Positions 63,901 through 64,000 of a stretch of DNA of 64,000 bases are shown here, piece after piece. This DNA is from Pontibacter ramchanderi. Lineage in GTDB: Bacteria > Bacteroidota > Bacteroidia > Cytophagales > Hymenobacteraceae. The first letter of the stretch is position 1, and the number at the start of each line of letters is the position of its first letter. Both the position numbers and the translations under genes were made by a program. A model generated the notes under the pieces. The model did not search any database. It saw only the letters and a list, made by a program, of their open reading frames with translations, and had not been told where the DNA came from. Where the stretch lies: contig NZ_PJMU01000001.1 of the NCBI RefSeq assembly GCF_002846395.1, forward strand, positions 496,001-560,000, given 5' to 3'.

Positions 63901-64000
63901 AGTGAAGGGCTTACTGTATATCCGAACCCATTCTCAGATAAAGCAACAATCAGTTTCACACTTCAGGAGGACAGCGATTATTATGTGAGGTTGTATGACA
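57970..64000 (+). CDS. Giant secreted modular protein: deacetylase-like domain, Ig/DUF4082/IPT modules, T9SS tail (3' end outside window)
   Basis: The frame stays open without a stop from ATG 57970 (alternatives 57976, 57982) to the window end, at least 2010 residues. Order: signal peptide (1-40); an unknown domain (90-260); a polysaccharide-deacetylase-like domain with D363-D364-H365 (MTGDDHG), H425 (ALHLTTN) and H465 (RTHC). Then come Ig-like modules (about 688-778, 951-1041, 1214-1306, 1312-1399, 1781-1872), DUF4082 modules (782-945, 1047-1210), putative-Ig/cadherin-like modules (1407-1689), IPT/TIG modules (1696-1774, 1876-1961), and from about 1976 the T9SS sorting domain (LTVYPNPFSDKATISFTL). 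It is predicted to be secreted by T9SS and held on the surface. A role in trimming or binding the locus's polysaccharide is inference. Confidence 0.9.
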   Translation, partial: MRMHMKFTVFDSYWKMLLLSIAALSFIIFSTQLLESKPIPIATSFGNSITEDNSTFRKETASDYSVAHHAATDNASSALRSSVDAASNKEYKIKADGSVADFAVNAGSGNSILVISSTSNKFSLYTTEILTAEGLNGFSSLDILGVNSSVLEAYDVVIIGNIPLTDAQVSMLSTWTNAGGTLIALKPDTKLSQLLGIAPAGGTLANKYLLVNTATGPGKGIVNQTIQYQGVADLYTLNGATSIARLYSGASTSTNYPAVTMHKVGGHGGTAVAFTFDLARSIVYTRQGNPQWAGQKRDGQAGPIRSDDQFYPDWVDLNKVMIPQADEQQRLLANIITLKARKPVPRFWYFPRGLKAAVVMTGDDHGNGGTKARFNQYLQMSTDNSAEAVADWRAIRGTSYIYPNTPLTDTEARAFEQQGFEIALHLTTNCTNFTPTSLERDLNNQLADFKTRYPSVAPPSTNRTHCIAWSDWHTQPKLEAPKGIRLDANYYYWPSPWVQNRPGMFTGSGIPMRFTDLDGELIDCYQLTTQMTDESDQAFPYTIDQLLNKALGSEGYYGVFCANMHTDAPYSDGSDKIIASAKARNVPVISSKQLLTWLDGRNGSTFGSMSWSESELSFKVNVASGARNLEGMLPITEATGRLVKLTRNGVIVPIIKTEYIKGVEYAFFPASSGDYVASYDKEASVNQPPVVDITTPANNATFTAPASITITANASDADGVVSKVEFYNGDQKIGEDVEGGNGWSYTWNNVTANTYTLTANAFDNSGDSSSSAQVKIEVTAVCPCTVFAPSLAPSSSLQNDEQAIQVGMKFRASSNGYVTGVRFYKQSGNTGTHTGQLYSSSGALLASVVFSNETASGWQQALFSSPVAITAGTTYVISYHSSAGNYTSDYSYFNQAYISEPLRALADGEDGPNGLYRYTSSPAFPASNYQASNYWVDVVFSPDDTPANQPPMVSMTAPANNATFTAPATITLTADASDTDGTVSKVEFFNGTNKLGEDTDGGNGWSFDWDEVPAGSYTLTARTTDDQDAVTTSSAVTITVTGGTLSCPCTVFKPTDAPANALYNDGQAIQVGMKFRASSNGYVTGVRFYKQSGNTGTHTGQLYSSSGTLLASVEFTGETASGWQQAAFSSPVAITAGTTYVISYHSSAGNYTSDYSYFNQAYISEPLRALADGEDGPNGLYRYTSSPAFPASNYQASNYWVDVVFSPDDTPANQPPMVSMTAPANNATFTAPATITLTADASDTDGTVSKVEFFNGTNKLGEDTDGGNGWSFDWDEVPAGSYTLTARTTDDQDAVTTSSAVTITVNPPTNQPPVVAITSPKEGASFTAPASITIVAAASDADGSVSKVEFFNGETKLGEATASPYEYSWTSVGAGTYQLMARATDNSGAVTNSDVVNISITAPENRPPVVANPIADQAAVVGVAFSFTFSLNTFADPDEDPLIYTSSLTDGATLPAWLTFNGATRTFSGTPPAGSQGQLSIRVIANDGRGGTANDDFSLTIVQPDNQAPVLASIGNKTVNELSQLSFIASATDDGLPNNSLIYSMVSPVAEASINPSTGAFSWTPTEAQGPGSYTFTIRVSDGELSDEELITVQVAEVNQAPVLATVGNKEIGLGQTLMFTLQSSDVDIPAQTLTYSANKLPAGATLNANTGEFSWAPTSRQVGSHKIIFRVSDGIAQVNESITITVKSTPVASAPVIASFSPTSGKVGDQVVISGSNLTGASAVAFNGVLALIRENSASSITVDVPAGATTGKISVSTPGGTVSSEASFTVTGETSGILPYVSITSPANSSSYTAPASVTISATASDPDGTVVRVEFFQGNTKLGEGTNGADGWSLVWNNVAAGSYALTARATDNTGLSATSEPINISVTSISTSPPLVTSFSPPSGPVGESVLISGNNLSTTNKITFGPSNAEFTVDGNGNLIAKVPAVNGKLPSSVKITVTTPSGNNTTSDKFTITSGMAASVVSSLQKADVEESEGLTVYPNPFSDKATISFTLQEDSDYYVRLYD
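60313..61088 (+). repeat. First copy of a 795-base DUF4082-Ig module
   Basis: Positions 60313-61088 match 61108-61883 at a constant offset of 795 bases (265 codons). The first 240 bases differ at scattered, mostly synonymous sites. From 60556 to 61088 the two copies are identical by eye. Codon choice is richer in G and C than in the surrounding parts of the gene. Confidence 0.93.
61108..61883 (+). repeat. Second copy of the 795-base DUF4082-Ig module
   Basis: This is the downstream copy of the module, in the same reading frame, so both encode a DUF4082 domain followed by an Ig-like domain. The identical part is 61351-61883. The diverged beginning (61108-61350) retains the CPCTVF motif in the form C-P-C-T-V-F-K. 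Confidence 0.93.

Overview
The window looks like chromosomal DNA of an aerobic Bacteroidota bacterium, most likely a cytophagalean of the Hymenobacteraceae (Pontibacter-like). The sequence shows a type IX secretion (T9SS) sorting tail, a TonB-dependent receptor paired with a DUF4249 lipoprotein, a TamL-type BamA-family lipoprotein, an exosortase next to a small PID-CTERM protein, and the Bacteroidota promoter element TAnnTTTG. The genus is an inference.

Region 1 (1-19.1 kb, roughly half G+C) is housekeeping DNA. It holds the end of a membrane protein, gatB, a TlpA-like thioredoxin lipoprotein, a two-gene operon (acyl-CoA thioesterase plus an unknown protein), pcm, the riboflavin synthase gene, a four-gene minus-strand operon (hemF, PAP2 phosphatase, TonB receptor, DUF4249 lipoprotein), a fused two-oxoacid dehydrogenase E1, tamL divergent from a SpoU/TrmH RNA methyltransferase, and a sigma factor / anti-sigma-like / beta-barrel operon. 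A short word, CTATACC/GGTATAG, recurs here in all reading frames and between genes.

Region 2 (19.1-57 kb, clearly more A+T-rich) is one large exopolysaccharide or capsule locus of the Wzx/Wzy type. A minus-strand block encodes a PID-CTERM small protein, an exosortase, its partner membrane protein and the initiating sugar-phosphate transferase. On the plus strand follow a nucleotide-sugar block (23.2-28.7 kb, higher G+C: oxidoreductase, two acetyltransferases, epimerase, two PLP aminotransferases), then the Wza-like export lipoprotein, the Wzc-like tyrosine kinase, the Wzx flippase, thirteen glycosyltransferases, a CDP-paratose-epimerase-like enzyme, a Wzy-like polymerase, an asparagine synthase, a WcaF-like acetyltransferase and a small outer-membrane barrel. 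The locus shows decay and shuffling: a glycosyltransferase pseudogene fragment upstream of its intact relative, a (TTA)14 microsatellite, a tandem 23-bp repeat at a start codon, strong hairpins and long gene-free gaps.

Region 3 (58-64 kb) is one uninterrupted plus-strand reading frame that runs off the window. It encodes a secreted modular protein of over 2000 residues: a polysaccharide-deacetylase-like N-terminal part, many Ig-like, DUF4082, putative-Ig and IPT/TIG modules, and the beginning of a T9SS C-terminal sorting domain. Two of its DUF4082-Ig modules share a 533-bp stretch that is identical in DNA.

Together the genes suggest a cell that makes a complex surface polysaccharide, may anchor or process a surface protein with it through an exosortase, and secretes a very large cell-surface or matrix enzyme next to the same locus.
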